Shown here: in pieces, positions 39,007 through 48,074 of the stretch
Layout: every line of letters starts with the position of its first letter
Position numbering within the stretch: position 1 is the stretch's first letter
Origin: Pedosphaera sp.
GTDB lineage: Bacteria > Verrucomicrobiota > Verrucomicrobiia > Limisphaerales > AAA164-E04
Reading direction: 5' to 3'
DNA: 64,000 bases
Assembly (NCBI GenBank): GCA_002690655.1
Contig: NZFL01000011.1
Coordinates: 124,247 to 188,246 of the forward strand
Notes under the pieces: model-generated
What the model was told of the DNA's origin: nothing
Seen by the model: only the letters and a program-made list of their open reading frames with translations
The model's database searches: none
Position numbers and translations under genes: made by a program

Positions 39007-41385
39007 ATGAAGGACGCATCTCCAGGCTTTGTTCGTAAACAATTTTTGGTAAGGGGTAACCTGCATGGCAGCCGGTTTGCTGCTGCTGTTTTTCTTTTGG
39101 TCAGGTCTTTGAATTTACGAGGATGGATACGACCGTTTTCGCGAGGCTATGAGATCCAACTCGAAGGGGATGAGGGGACTCTGAAAGCTTTTGAAAATCA
39201 ATTTCTTTCGAGATTTCAACAGGCTGACTACCGTTTTGAATTGGTCAGTATCAATCGAATAAATCCCAAAGGAGACATGTCTTTCAGTCTTCGGGAAGCT
39301 GAAAACAGACAATCCGGTGGTAGGTGGGTTTTGCCAGACAGGGGACAATGCTCCGAATGTGTTGCGGAAATGCTCAACCCAGATAATCGCAGGTTCTTTT
39401 ACCCTTACACTTTTTGTGCCGACTGCGGTCCCAGATATTCAATTGCACGTAAAGGACTGCTCAGAAGAGGAGATACATCACTCGGTAAATACCCGCTTTG
39501 CGAGCAATGCTTGTCGGAAGTTGGTAATTCAAGAGATCGACGTTTTCTGCATTTGGTGAATACATGCCCTATTTGTGGTCCATCAGTTGAACTTTGGGAT
39601 CATTGTGGAGTTGTCAAAGGTCGTCAGCGCGACGCATTCATCCAATCTGCTGCAGTGATCGAAAAGGGGGGCGTATTGGCTGTCAAAGAAATCTCCGGTT
39701 TCTCTTTGGTAAGCCTGGCAACAGTCAACGAACCTGTCCGGCGCATACGCGCTTTGCTTGATTCCGCACATCAGCCGATTCCATGCATCCTAGATTCCGT
39801 TGATGCGATAGATGCTTTTGTGTTAGCGGGCGTCAAGGAGCGCGATTGGTTGATGCAATCCAGTGCGCCGCTGCTGAGGATGAAAAAACGAAATAATGTA
39901 TCGAGTCTGTCTGGTCAGATTGCACCCTTTGGGTCGCACCTTGACATCGGCCTCCCTGGCTCGGGTATTCTTCACCTTTTGATGAACTTACTTCATCGTC
40001 CTCTTGCGGTTATTTCCGGCGCTGAGCGACGACTGCCCAATGCCTGCACCGAGAGGGAGGCATTGCAAGCATTCGAGGGACATATTGATTCCATGTTGGT
40101 ATCGGATTTACCCATATTGAGAACGACGCCTGATAGTCTGGTTCAGCGATTAGGGGGGCAAAGGCAGGTTTTGCGCCATGGTAAGGGGATCGTTCCTCAG
40201 GAAATTAAGATGGAAGGAAGTAAAAAGGAACTCATTGCATTGGGCGGTAAGCGCATAACGTCCTTGGGGCTGAGCGTTGAAGAGCGTTCCTTTTTGCTCG
40301 CGCCCATAGGGCCTTTGGAGCAGGGGAGTAGTCTCGATTTCTTTTTTGACAACCTGAATGATTCCAAAGCCCTGTTCGACCATGATCCTCAGCAGCTTCA
40401 GGCAGACATGGATTCTCAGGCATTGACAGCCCAATATGCTCTATCTACCGAAACAAAAGTTCAGCAAATTGAACACGATCTTGCTCACGTCATGGCAGGT
40501 ATCCCATGCGATTTTGAAATATCGCATGTGATGGCGTTGTGTTTCGACGAGGGAATTGGGCTTGGTAGGCAGGACGAGCTAAATGGAGGGGAATGTCTAT
40601 GGCTTGAAGGTAACGAATGGCAGCGCATCATTCAATTTGAATCCTTCTGCCTGCCTGGCGGAGATTCCTCAATCGATGACAATCGAGCTTGTTTATTTGG
40701 TATGCTCCACGAGACATTTGGGAAAAAGATGTGGGACGTATTGCCTTTGAAGTTAAGAGCTCAATTGAACCTTCAGGAAATTGAGCAATGGGATCAGGTT
40801 TTTGATCGAAAACTTCAATGTCGGCAGACTCGCAGTGTCACTCAATGGTGGTTTGGTTTGGCCGCTTTGTTGCTGGGAACTCATCGTAATCGATATCAGG
40901 GACATACTTTTTCTGAGCTAGAGGCTGTGATGGATCGGGAAATGGATTTAAGGCGAGGGGTCAAGCCTTATGCACATCCCATCAATCAGGCAGGGGAAGC
41001 CAAACAAATGAGCATTTTGGGTTGGAAACCCATGCTTCAAGGAATTGTGACAGACATGCAACAAGGCAGGCATGCGCAGTACATCCTGAGACGCGTCTTT
41101 TGCACCTTTTCACAATGGATTCTCAAAATCGCCGCAACCCTTCATCCACAATGCATCATACTCAGTGGGTCAGCATTTGAAAACCGCATTTGGACAGAGT
41201 ACCTGATGGGGACACTCACACAGCACGGATTCAGAACACAACTGCCCGATCAAATCCCATTGAATGACAATGGTCTGGCCATTGGGCAGTTACGTGCTGC
41301 CTCACGAGGAATGAATGTACAACCTACAGAGATGCCTTCCATCACAGAGGCATTGACTAAAATAAGCGAGTCATCGGTTTCGTAA
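39007..41385 (+). CDS. Divergent HypF-like carbamoyltransferase homologue, probably altered function
   Basis: 792 residues with HypF domain order. Residues 10-95 are acylphosphatase-like, but the catalytic Arg position is Ala (GSRFAAAVF) and the catalytic Asn position is Pro (GWIRPFSRG). Residues 110-200 are the HypF zinc-finger pair with four CxxC (CSEC, CADCGPRYS, CEQC, CPICGP). Residues 210-395 are YrdC-like but lack the KRR/KP and TSGN motifs (here VISGA). Residues 400-785 are Kae1/TobZ-like: HHHAH has become EHDLAH (the HxxxH metal pair survives), DGxG is FDEGIGLG, and LSGSAFENR and NDNGLAIGQ remain. HypF makes thiocarbamate/cyanide for NiFe hydrogenase, but no hyp or hydrogenase gene is near. 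Function unknown. Confidence 0.8.
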   Translation: MKDASPGFVRKQFLVRGNLHGSRFAAAVFLLVRSLNLRGWIRPFSRGYEIQLEGDEGTLKAFENQFLSRFQQADYRFELVSINRINPKGDMSFSLREAENRQSGGRWVLPDRGQCSECVAEMLNPDNRRFFYPYTFCADCGPRYSIARKGLLRRGDTSLGKYPLCEQCLSEVGNSRDRRFLHLVNTCPICGPSVELWDHCGVVKGRQRDAFIQSAAVIEKGGVLAVKEISGFSLVSLATVNEPVRRIRALLDSAHQPIPCILDSVDAIDAFVLAGVKERDWLMQSSAPLLRMKKRNNVSSLSGQIAPFGSHLDIGLPGSGILHLLMNLLHRPLAVISGAERRLPNACTEREALQAFEGHIDSMLVSDLPILRTTPDSLVQRLGGQRQVLRHGKGIVPQEIKMEGSKKELIALGGKRITSLGLSVEERSFLLAPIGPLEQGSSLDFFFDNLNDSKALFDHDPQQLQADMDSQALTAQYALSTETKVQQIEHDLAHVMAGIPCDFEISHVMALCFDEGIGLGRQDELNGGECLWLEGNEWQRIIQFESFCLPGGDSSIDDNRACLFGMLHETFGKKMWDVLPLKLRAQLNLQEIEQWDQVFDRKLQCRQTRSVTQWWFGLAALLLGTHRNRYQGHTFSELEAVMDREMDLRRGVKPYAHPINQAGEAKQMSILGWKPMLQGIVTDMQQGRHAQYILRRVFCTFSQWILKIAATLHPQCIILSGSAFENRIWTEYLMGTLTQHGFRTQLPDQIPLNDNGLAIGQLRAASRGMNVQPTEMPSITEALTKISESSVS

Positions 41386-42001
41386 ATGAAGCGAAACGGC
41401 TTGTCCTCCTGACAACTCAAACGTGTCAAAATATCTCGCATTTTTTCACTGCCGTCACGACGGTCATGCCGGCATGGTAAAGAAAGTCCCCTCTTTTGAT
41501 TATCTCTACCCGGTGGCATGCATTGAAATGAACTTATGGGGAGATCATAGAAGCGAGTGTTCCTGTGCAACGTTGTTTACGAAAATAGCACGCTTATTTA
41601 TCAATATTTTCATTATGATTGCGAGCAGAGCACCTATGATGATCAGAATCACCAGAAGTAATCTGAGCTTTAGTCACCTTGCGCGTTATGATTCCTAGCG
41701 TTCAGCCAACAACAAAAGTAAATCACTTTGGTGTCACCTTTATATGTGAGAATGTTTCCTTTCACTGCATCATGACTCGGGTTAATGTAGGGATTACACA
41801 CTGAAACGACTTACAGCATGGCTGGTTTATTTGAATAATGACTTAAACTACTGTTTCATCCGTCGGAAGGTGCATATTGTGCTTGTTACTGATACCTGCA
41901 GCCCAATGCTAAACAGGTCCCGTAAAAAAGGATCTCCATCAGTCTCGTGATTTTGTATTATTGAACAATATAGAGTAAGGAACCCAAGGCAACTTTGTGT
42001 G
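41386..42001. other. 616-base intergenic region with paired palindromes
   Basis: No convincing gene; a 91-codon plus-strand frame at 41423-41698 lacks a ribosome-binding site and recognisable sequence. At 41452-41476 two GC-rich palindromes stand side by side (see separate entry). AAGGAACC at 41978-41985 lies about 17 bases before the start of the next gene. Confidence 0.45.
41452..41476. repeat. Two adjacent GC-rich palindromes (REP-like)
   Basis: CCGTC-AC-GACGG (41452-41463) is followed after one base by the perfect palindrome CATGCCGGCATG (41465-41476). No T run follows on either strand. It is about 70 bases past the stop of the HypF-like gene. It could be a mRNA 3' stabiliser, a REP-type element or a binding site. 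Only one copy was noticed in the window. Confidence 0.4.
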
Positions 42002-44797
42002 ATGCAATGTTTTAAAAAGATCAATATGGCCAGCTTGTCGCAGTTGTTGATGGTTGGGTTGATGTTCTGGACTCAGGCGCTCGCCGATAAAGTGGCAGCA
42101 AAAGACCAGTTCGCCTCAGGTAAGGCAGAGCATTGGTGGGCATTTCGCCCATTGAGCGTTAATCCTCCTCCCGAGATGAATCAAGCAGGGCAGATAAGTC
42201 CTCACCCGATTGATCGATGGGTTTTCAGCCATCTGCATGAAAAGGGACTTCAACCCAACCCACGGGCAGACCATCGTGTGCTGCTGCGCCGAGCTTCATT
42301 TGACCTTCAAGGTATTCCTCCAAGCTATGAAAGTGTGCAGGGATTCATGGATGATGCCTCACCAGCGAAGTGGTCCAATGCTGTATCAGGGCTGCTGGAG
42401 AGCGAGCGCTATGGTGAACGTTGGGGAAGGTATTGGCTGGATCTGGCGCGTTACGCTGAAAGCTCTGGCTTCGAGCATGATTATGACCGCCCGAGTGCGT
42501 ATCACTACCGTGATTTTGTGATAAAGGCCCTTAATGCAGACATGCCTTACGATCAATTTGTACGTTGGCAATTAGCTGGGGATGAGTATGAGCCGAACAA
42601 CCCGCTGGCTATGATGGCGACGGGGTTTTTGGGTGCTGGTGTGTTTCCTACACAAATTACAGCCAATGAAGTTGAGCGTGTCCGTTATGATGCCATGGAC
42701 GATATGCTTTCTACAGCAGGCTCTGCTATGCTGGGGCTCACTGTCGGATGTGCGCGATGTCATGATCATAAAGCCGATCCCATCTCCAGTATGGAATATT
42801 ATCGGCTGTTATCGACATTCACATCTACCGTGAGAAGTGAAATTGAAATCGACCTCGAACCTGAAAAATATCAGGAGGCTCTTCAGCAATTTGAAAAAGA
42901 ACATGCTCCATATCTCGAAGCCTTGCATAATTACGAAAAGAGAGTCATTCCTGTAAAATTTGAGAATTGGTTAAAGAAAGACTCTTTCGATGCCTTCCAT
43001 CCTATTTGGGAACAAATTGATTTTCAAACGCTACATTCCAAAGCTGGAGCTTCATTCAGGAAATTGGAGGACGGTTCATACGTAGTAGAGGGCAAAAATG
43101 GTGATTCGGATGTCTACACGATGACGACGACCCTCTCAAAAAAAGGGGTTCTAGCTTTGAGGGTCGAAGCATTGGCTGATTCGACCCTCAAACAAAACGG
43201 GCCTGGACGAGCCGATAATGGTAATTTCGGTCTCAGCAGGATTCGAGTATTCATCACCAGAAAGGGGGGGGTAGAGAGCGAAGAGATTCCCTTGATTCGT
43301 CCACGTGCTACTTTTCAACAAAACGACAAGCATCTCTCTGTGGCCGCAGCTCTTGATGAAAACCCAAATTCTGGATGGGCTGTGGATCCTCAATTTGGTG
43401 ATAATCATGCAGCTGTTTTTGAGTTCAATGAACCTTTGACTCTTTTTGTTGGTGATAAACTGGAATTGCATCTTGAGTTTTCGGTTAATAAGCGACACAG
43501 CATCGGACGTCCTCGGATCTCTCTTGCAAGCGATCGGAATGCCGGGCTTCGTGACATAACGCTTCCATCCACAATCACCACCTTGTTGCGGGGAATGAAG
43601 GAGTCATCAAGCGTAAAAGGAGGTATCACCACGGAAGATCGCCACTTACTCATGGAGTGGTGGAAAAGCACTGATGTCGGTTGGCAAACTGTCAAAGGGA
43701 AACTTCAAGAACATTTGCTGCAAAAACCTGAGCCAGACCGCACGAAAGTTCTGGTTTGCGCGGAAGGATTTCCTGCTGTTCGAATGCATTCTCAAGGTGC
43801 TGATTTTTTTGAAAAAACGTACTTTCTCAAACGAGGGAGTACGAACTCCAAGGGCAAAGTGGTGAATCAAGGATTTATCAAAGCCTTGCATCCCGATGAT
43901 GACAGTGGCAATCCATGGAAACACGACCCGCCTGAAGGGGTGAAATACTCAGGCAAAAGACGGGCTCTGGCTGAATGGATGACTGACGTAGAAAACGGTG
44001 CGGGTCGTTTACTTGCAAGAGTGATTGTCAACAGGCTTTGGCAACACCATTTTGGAACAGGGCTCGTTTCGACTCCAAATGATTTCGGAGGCTTTGGGAA
44101 TCAACCGGCACATCCTGAGCTCCTTGATTGGCTTGCGGTCAAATTGATCGAAAATCAATGGCGTCTGAAACCTCTGCATCAACTCATCATGACCAGCGCG
44201 ACCTATCAGCAAACGTCGCATCGACCAACCAGAAACTCATCCGTTGAAGAGCAGGCAGGATTCGATCATGCCCCTTTTTTTCCTGCGCATCGCAGATTAG
44301 AAGCCGAAGCGATTCGCGATTCCCTTTTGACCGTTTCCGGGCGACTGGACAAAAGCATGTTTGGTCAAGGATCGCTAGATCCTGCAAGTTTGAGGCGTAG
44401 TATTTACCTCACAGTCAAGAGAAGCAGGCTTATTACAGCAATGCAGTCTTTTGATGCTCCCGAACCTCTCGTCAGTCAGGGTACAAGGCCTACGACCACG
44501 GTGGCCCCGCAGGCTCTGCTTCTCATGAATAGTCCATTTGTGAGAAACTGGGCCAAAGCTTTTGCGGAACGCATACGGAATGAGGCAGGTGATTCAATGA
44601 TGGATTCCGTGGATAAAGCTTATGAAATAGCGCTTAATCGCAAGCCTGGCAGATTGGAGTTAGCTGAGGGTGCAGCATTCATTGCAGCCCAAACAGAGAG
44701 ACATCGCTCCTCTGGCTCAAAAAACCATGAGATGCTGGCGCTCACGGATTTTGCTCAAGTTGTCATGAATCTCAATGAATTCATTTATGTGGACTGA
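42002..44797 (+). CDS. DUF1549/DUF1553 exported protein (cytochrome-like family without the N-terminal heme domain)
   Basis: About 931 residues. The start at 42002 gives MQCFKKINMASLSQLLMVGLMFW, a signal peptide ending near ALA-DK. DUF1549 spans about 45-260 with HPIDRWVFSHL, GERWGRYWLDLARYAESSG, YDQFVRWQLAGDE and VGCARCHDHKADPI, the last carrying a CxxCH heme-like motif. A less conserved middle (about 270-620) is followed by DUF1553 (about 640-925): LARVIVNRLWQHHFG, DFGGFGNQPAHPELLDWLA, RRLEAEAIRDSLL, LVSQGTRPTTTVAPQALLLMN. The usual separate N-terminal cytochrome domain is missing. These proteins come paired with DUF1501 proteins, as here. Biochemical role unknown, thought to be catabolic and exported. 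Confidence 0.9.
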   Translation: MQCFKKINMASLSQLLMVGLMFWTQALADKVAAKDQFASGKAEHWWAFRPLSVNPPPEMNQAGQISPHPIDRWVFSHLHEKGLQPNPRADHRVLLRRASFDLQGIPPSYESVQGFMDDASPAKWSNAVSGLLESERYGERWGRYWLDLARYAESSGFEHDYDRPSAYHYRDFVIKALNADMPYDQFVRWQLAGDEYEPNNPLAMMATGFLGAGVFPTQITANEVERVRYDAMDDMLSTAGSAMLGLTVGCARCHDHKADPISSMEYYRLLSTFTSTVRSEIEIDLEPEKYQEALQQFEKEHAPYLEALHNYEKRVIPVKFENWLKKDSFDAFHPIWEQIDFQTLHSKAGASFRKLEDGSYVVEGKNGDSDVYTMTTTLSKKGVLALRVEALADSTLKQNGPGRADNGNFGLSRIRVFITRKGGVESEEIPLIRPRATFQQNDKHLSVAAALDENPNSGWAVDPQFGDNHAAVFEFNEPLTLFVGDKLELHLEFSVNKRHSIGRPRISLASDRNAGLRDITLPSTITTLLRGMKESSSVKGGITTEDRHLLMEWWKSTDVGWQTVKGKLQEHLLQKPEPDRTKVLVCAEGFPAVRMHSQGADFFEKTYFLKRGSTNSKGKVVNQGFIKALHPDDDSGNPWKHDPPEGVKYSGKRRALAEWMTDVENGAGRLLARVIVNRLWQHHFGTGLVSTPNDFGGFGNQPAHPELLDWLAVKLIENQWRLKPLHQLIMTSATYQQTSHRPTRNSSVEEQAGFDHAPFFPAHRRLEAEAIRDSLLTVSGRLDKSMFGQGSLDPASLRRSIYLTVKRSRLITAMQSFDAPEPLVSQGTRPTTTVAPQALLLMNSPFVRNWAKAFAERIRNEAGDSMMDSVDKAYEIALNRKPGRLELAEGAAFIAAQTERHRSSGSKNHEMLALTDFAQVVMNLNEFIYVD

Positions 44798-44807
44798 CTT
44801 TCTCTCT

Positions 44808-46235
44808 ATGAACCGACGCGAAATGTTCAGAAAATCCGGAGCTGGTGCTGGGCTTCTTGGTCTGGCTGGCTTACTTAAGGATGGAGGTTTGGTCGCGCCC
44901 TCCTTGATCGCTGATGGGCCAGATCCATTGGCTCCGCGAGTCCCTCAACTTCCGGTGAAGGCCAAATCGGTCATCTGGTTATTTGTCAACGGTGGGCCAA
45001 GTCAGGTCGATACCTGGGATTACAAGCCCGAACTCGCAAAACGTGATGGCATGGAATTGAATGGTTTTGACAACAATACTGGATTTTTCACCAACGCCGT
45101 GGGCCCCTTGATGAAATCCCCTTTTAACTGGAAGCAGCATGGTCAAAGCGGGACATGGGTCAGTGAAATATTCCCTCATCTGGCAGAGCATACAGATAAA
45201 ATGGCATTCGTTCATTCGTGCCACACTGAATCAAATAACCATAGCCCTGCTTTATTCATGATCAACACGGGTTCTACCCGAATGGGTTGGCCTTGTGTTG
45301 GATCATGGCTGACTTACGGTCTGGGGAGTGAAAGTCGTAATCTACCTTCATTTGTTGTAATGAGTGACCCACTCGATCGTGGGCTTCCCAAAGGACACGC
45401 GAGCAATTGGGGGGCTGGATTTTTACCAAGCGTTCATCAAGGAACTTGGCTTCGCCCTAAAGGGAATCCCATTGATAATTTAAACCCACCTCAGGAATTA
45501 AATCCAGATAACCAACGTGCACAGCTTGATTTGCTTGCAAAACTGAATCGTTCACAAAATGTGCGCTCTGCGGCTGAGGCAGAGCTGAATGCACGTATTG
45601 AAAGCTATGAGTTAGCCTTTCGCATGCAGTCGGCGGCACCTGAAGCTTTTAATATCGAGAGTGAACCAGATCATATCAAAAAACTTTATGGGCTGGATCA
45701 AGATCATTGTAAGCATTTTGCGGGTCAGTGCATGATGGCTCGCCGTATGGTTGAGCGCGGCGTAAGGTGCGTTCAAATTTATTCCGGCGGTATGGAGAAT
45801 CAACGAAGTTGGGATGGTCACCAGGACATAGCGGGTAATCATCAAGGATTTGCCAGGGAAACCGATCAGCCCATAGCTGGTCTATTGTCGGACCTTGAAC
45901 AGAGAGGGGTCCTGGATGAAACACTGGTTATTTGGGGCGGGGAATTTGGCAGGTTACCCATTTCTCAAAAAGGCAATAATCCGGGGCGAGATCATAATCC
46001 CCATGCTTTTACTTATTGGTTTGCAGGTGGCGGTGTCAAAGGGGGCGTCCATCATGGTTCCACGGATGAAATTGGATTTAAGGCGGTTGATGACCGAGTG
46101 AGTGTCAATGATCTTCATGCCACTATCTTGCGATTAATGGGTTTTGATCACGAAAAGTTGACGTATTTCATGAATGGTCGAGATTTCAGGTTGACTGATG
46201 TAGCGGGGGAAGTTGTTCAATCAATCATTGCATAA
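44808..46235 (+). CDS. DUF1501 protein, Tat-exported
   Basis: 475 residues from the start at 44808 (MNRREMFRKSGAGAGLLGL), which gives a twin-arginine signal; the longer frame overlaps the previous gene. Family segments: VIWLFVNGGPSQVDTWDYKPEL, HQGTWLRP-type loop, LLAKLN, GQCMMARRMVERGVRCVQIYSGG, GVLDETLVIWGGEFGRLP, GRDHNPHAFTYWFAGGGVKGG and NDLHATILRLMGFDHEKLTY. The fold is sulfatase/alkaline-phosphatase-like (family knowledge), with the metal-type residues DxxGGEFGR and GRDHNP. It starts 10 bases after the DUF1549/DUF1553 stop, the standard operon pair of PVC genomes. Confidence 0.93.
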   Translation: MNRREMFRKSGAGAGLLGLAGLLKDGGLVAPSLIADGPDPLAPRVPQLPVKAKSVIWLFVNGGPSQVDTWDYKPELAKRDGMELNGFDNNTGFFTNAVGPLMKSPFNWKQHGQSGTWVSEIFPHLAEHTDKMAFVHSCHTESNNHSPALFMINTGSTRMGWPCVGSWLTYGLGSESRNLPSFVVMSDPLDRGLPKGHASNWGAGFLPSVHQGTWLRPKGNPIDNLNPPQELNPDNQRAQLDLLAKLNRSQNVRSAAEAELNARIESYELAFRMQSAAPEAFNIESEPDHIKKLYGLDQDHCKHFAGQCMMARRMVERGVRCVQIYSGGMENQRSWDGHQDIAGNHQGFARETDQPIAGLLSDLEQRGVLDETLVIWGGEFGRLPISQKGNNPGRDHNPHAFTYWFAGGGVKGGVHHGSTDEIGFKAVDDRVSVNDLHATILRLMGFDHEKLTYFMNGRDFRLTDVAGEVVQSIIA

Positions 46236-46249
46236 TCAAAATTCACTGC

Positions 46250-46263
46250 ATCACGATCGTGAT
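46250..46263. promoter_or_regulatory. 14-bp perfect palindrome upstream of the EpsI-exosortase pair
   Basis: ATCACGATCGTGAT, a perfect inverted repeat, begins 15 bases past the DUF1501 stop and ends 64 bases before the EpsI-like start. A T-rich stretch begins about ten bases later, too far for a standard terminator, so a regulator site for the downstream pair is the better guess. Confidence 0.4.
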
Positions 46264-46326
46264 ACGTTAAATTTTTTTCACTGTCTTTATTTGGGGTAGG
46301 CATTTGGCATAAATACTTGGTAATGT

Positions 46327-47163
46327 ATGGTGGATGCTATTAAAAATAAATCTCAACATCAGGATTTGGTGAATTCATCTTTCTGGATTTTTGGGATTTC
46401 TCTGCTTCTCATAGGATTATGGGGTTTTCCAAATATCTGGTATACACACGTGGATCAAAGTCGGGAGCGATTCTGGTTTTCATCGAAGAGTGAGGTCACT
46501 GGTTACGATTTCGTGGATCACCCTATTGGTGACGCCATGGAACGCCGTCTCGTGGCTGATGAAACATTCAATGGCCAGTTTCTGGATGCCTCCGACAATG
46601 CCATCCTGGCTTTCATAGCCAAACGCCACAGTGAATCAATCAACGAAATAGGCCTTTTTGTTCACACTCCTGATCGATGCTGGACTGAGGGAGGCTGGAA
46701 GATTCAGCCTATCCAGCCAGACTACGTGGAGGTGGAGGTTCAAGGCGACAAGATAGGGTTTGAGCGCCGGCTGTTTATTGCAGGATCACGTTCTGAACTT
46801 GTTTATTTTACAGGCATGGTCGGAGGGCAAACCTTGCCCTATCGATTGGATCATAATCTTTCGGTTGCCATGAAATACCAGTTTGAAAAAGAACGGGAGA
46901 ACACGACGGGAACCTCAAATCGCATGGTTGATTCGAAGCTCTGGGCAAGGGTATGGGATAGCTTCAAGAGCAGACGTCCCTTGCTGGGGCCCAAGCAATT
47001 CATCAGGGTTTCTACCACCGTTCAAGCCGGGCAATTGGAAAAAGGGGATGATCGGCTGAAAGTTTTTTTGAGTCAATGGCTTGTTCGTGATGATTACGTG
47101 CAAGCGATTGAAGCGTGGGAAAGTGCGAAAGCATCAGAAGAGGGAGACCCTGATGGCAAGTGA
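46327..47163 (+). CDS. EpsI-family exosortase-associated protein
   Basis: 278 residues. One N-terminal membrane segment (SFWIFGISLLLIGLWGFPNIW, about 17-37), then a periplasmic domain with HTPDRCWTEGGWKIQP (about 117-132), the HTPxxCxxxxGW signature of EpsI/DUF3485 proteins that accompany exosortases. The C-terminal part KLWARVWDSFKSRRPLLGPKQFIRVST is less conserved. EpsI proteins are required for exopolysaccharide export in some systems. The last 11 bases overlap the exosortase gene, so both are translated together. Confidence 0.82.
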   Translation: MVDAIKNKSQHQDLVNSSFWIFGISLLLIGLWGFPNIWYTHVDQSRERFWFSSKSEVTGYDFVDHPIGDAMERRLVADETFNGQFLDASDNAILAFIAKRHSESINEIGLFVHTPDRCWTEGGWKIQPIQPDYVEVEVQGDKIGFERRLFIAGSRSELVYFTGMVGGQTLPYRLDHNLSVAMKYQFEKERENTTGTSNRMVDSKLWARVWDSFKSRRPLLGPKQFIRVSTTVQAGQLEKGDDRLKVFLSQWLVRDDYVQAIEAWESAKASEEGDPDGK

Positions 47164-48070
47164 ATCCAAAGTTCCCATGCAGGCGCCTCCGGATTCATAT
47201 TCGGAGCGGTCTCTTTGCCTGCAATTGCTACCAAGCTTCATTGCGCTGGCCTGGCTGGCAGCCAAAGCATCTTGGTTCTGGAATCACCAGCCCGATCTTT
47301 CCTTTGGCTGGATCGTGATTTTCCTCTGCGTATTTCTATTCTGGGAATCCTGGCAGGTGCGACCTTCTGCTACCCTGAAAGTGGGCTGGCCATCCGTGTC
47401 ATGCGGCATCGCAGGCATTGGATTGCTTTTTACGTTTCAAATATATCAGGCGGCCTTTGGTTTGAAACCTGCCGCACTGGTCGGTTTAGCGCTGGCGGTA
47501 ATGTTGGTTGTCACAGCCAATCTCCATTACGTCTTTGGCTGGAAGGGCATCATGAAATTTTTATTTCCATATGCTTTTATCCTCATCGCCTTGCCCATGC
47601 CTTCCGTGGTTCACGGTTTTGTGGTCAATGGACTGCAGCACCAGATTGCTTTTGCCACAGTAGAGATCCTTGAAGTCATCGGGATACCTGCGGACTTGGC
47701 CGGAAGTGTGATTCATCTTTCAAGCGGACCTGTGGGTGTGGACGAAGCGTGCAGTGGTATACGAAGCTTGCAAAGCACCGTCATGGCGACTTTGTTCATT
47801 GGTTTTCTGATGCTGAAAGAACTTGGGTTGAGGATATTGCTTTTTTTCGCTGGTATCGCTCTTGCCGTTTTCGGAAATTTGATGCGGGTGTTGTTTTTGA
47901 GTTATCAAGCACATCATCATGGTATCGAGTCGATCGATGCAAATCACGATGCCGCCGGGTGGTTCATTCTTCTGTTCACCATAGGTGGGGTTGCTTTGCT
48001 GTCTTGGCTATTAGGCAAATTGCAAAGGGCCATGGAAGCTTCACCGAGGCCAGATCCGTCAAGATACTGA
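47153..48070 (+). CDS. Exosortase (transpeptidase for C-terminal sorting signals)
   Basis: 305 residues from the start at 47153, which has AGAAGAGGGA just upstream; the longer frame from 47081 is rejected. About eight membrane helices. The transpeptidase triad is visible: C200 in DEACSGIRSLQ, R245 in GNLMRVLFLS and H265 in NHDAAGW. Exosortases cleave PEP-CTERM-like tails of secreted proteins and probably link them to a surface carrier, commonly with exopolysaccharide genes. No protein encoded in this window ends with a clear PEP-CTERM tail, and no EPS glycosyltransferase cluster is adjacent, so targets must lie elsewhere. Confidence 0.93.
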   Translation: MASESKVPMQAPPDSYSERSLCLQLLPSFIALAWLAAKASWFWNHQPDLSFGWIVIFLCVFLFWESWQVRPSATLKVGWPSVSCGIAGIGLLFTFQIYQAAFGLKPAALVGLALAVMLVVTANLHYVFGWKGIMKFLFPYAFILIALPMPSVVHGFVVNGLQHQIAFATVEILEVIGIPADLAGSVIHLSSGPVGVDEACSGIRSLQSTVMATLFIGFLMLKELGLRILLFFAGIALAVFGNLMRVLFLSYQAHHHGIESIDANHDAAGWFILLFTIGGVALLSWLLGKLQRAMEASPRPDPSRY

Positions 48071-48074
48071 GGTT

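Noticed and set aside
41423..41698. 91-codon frame in the gap after the HypF-like gene
   Set aside because: No ribosome-binding site, no recognisable domain, and it runs through the paired palindromes.
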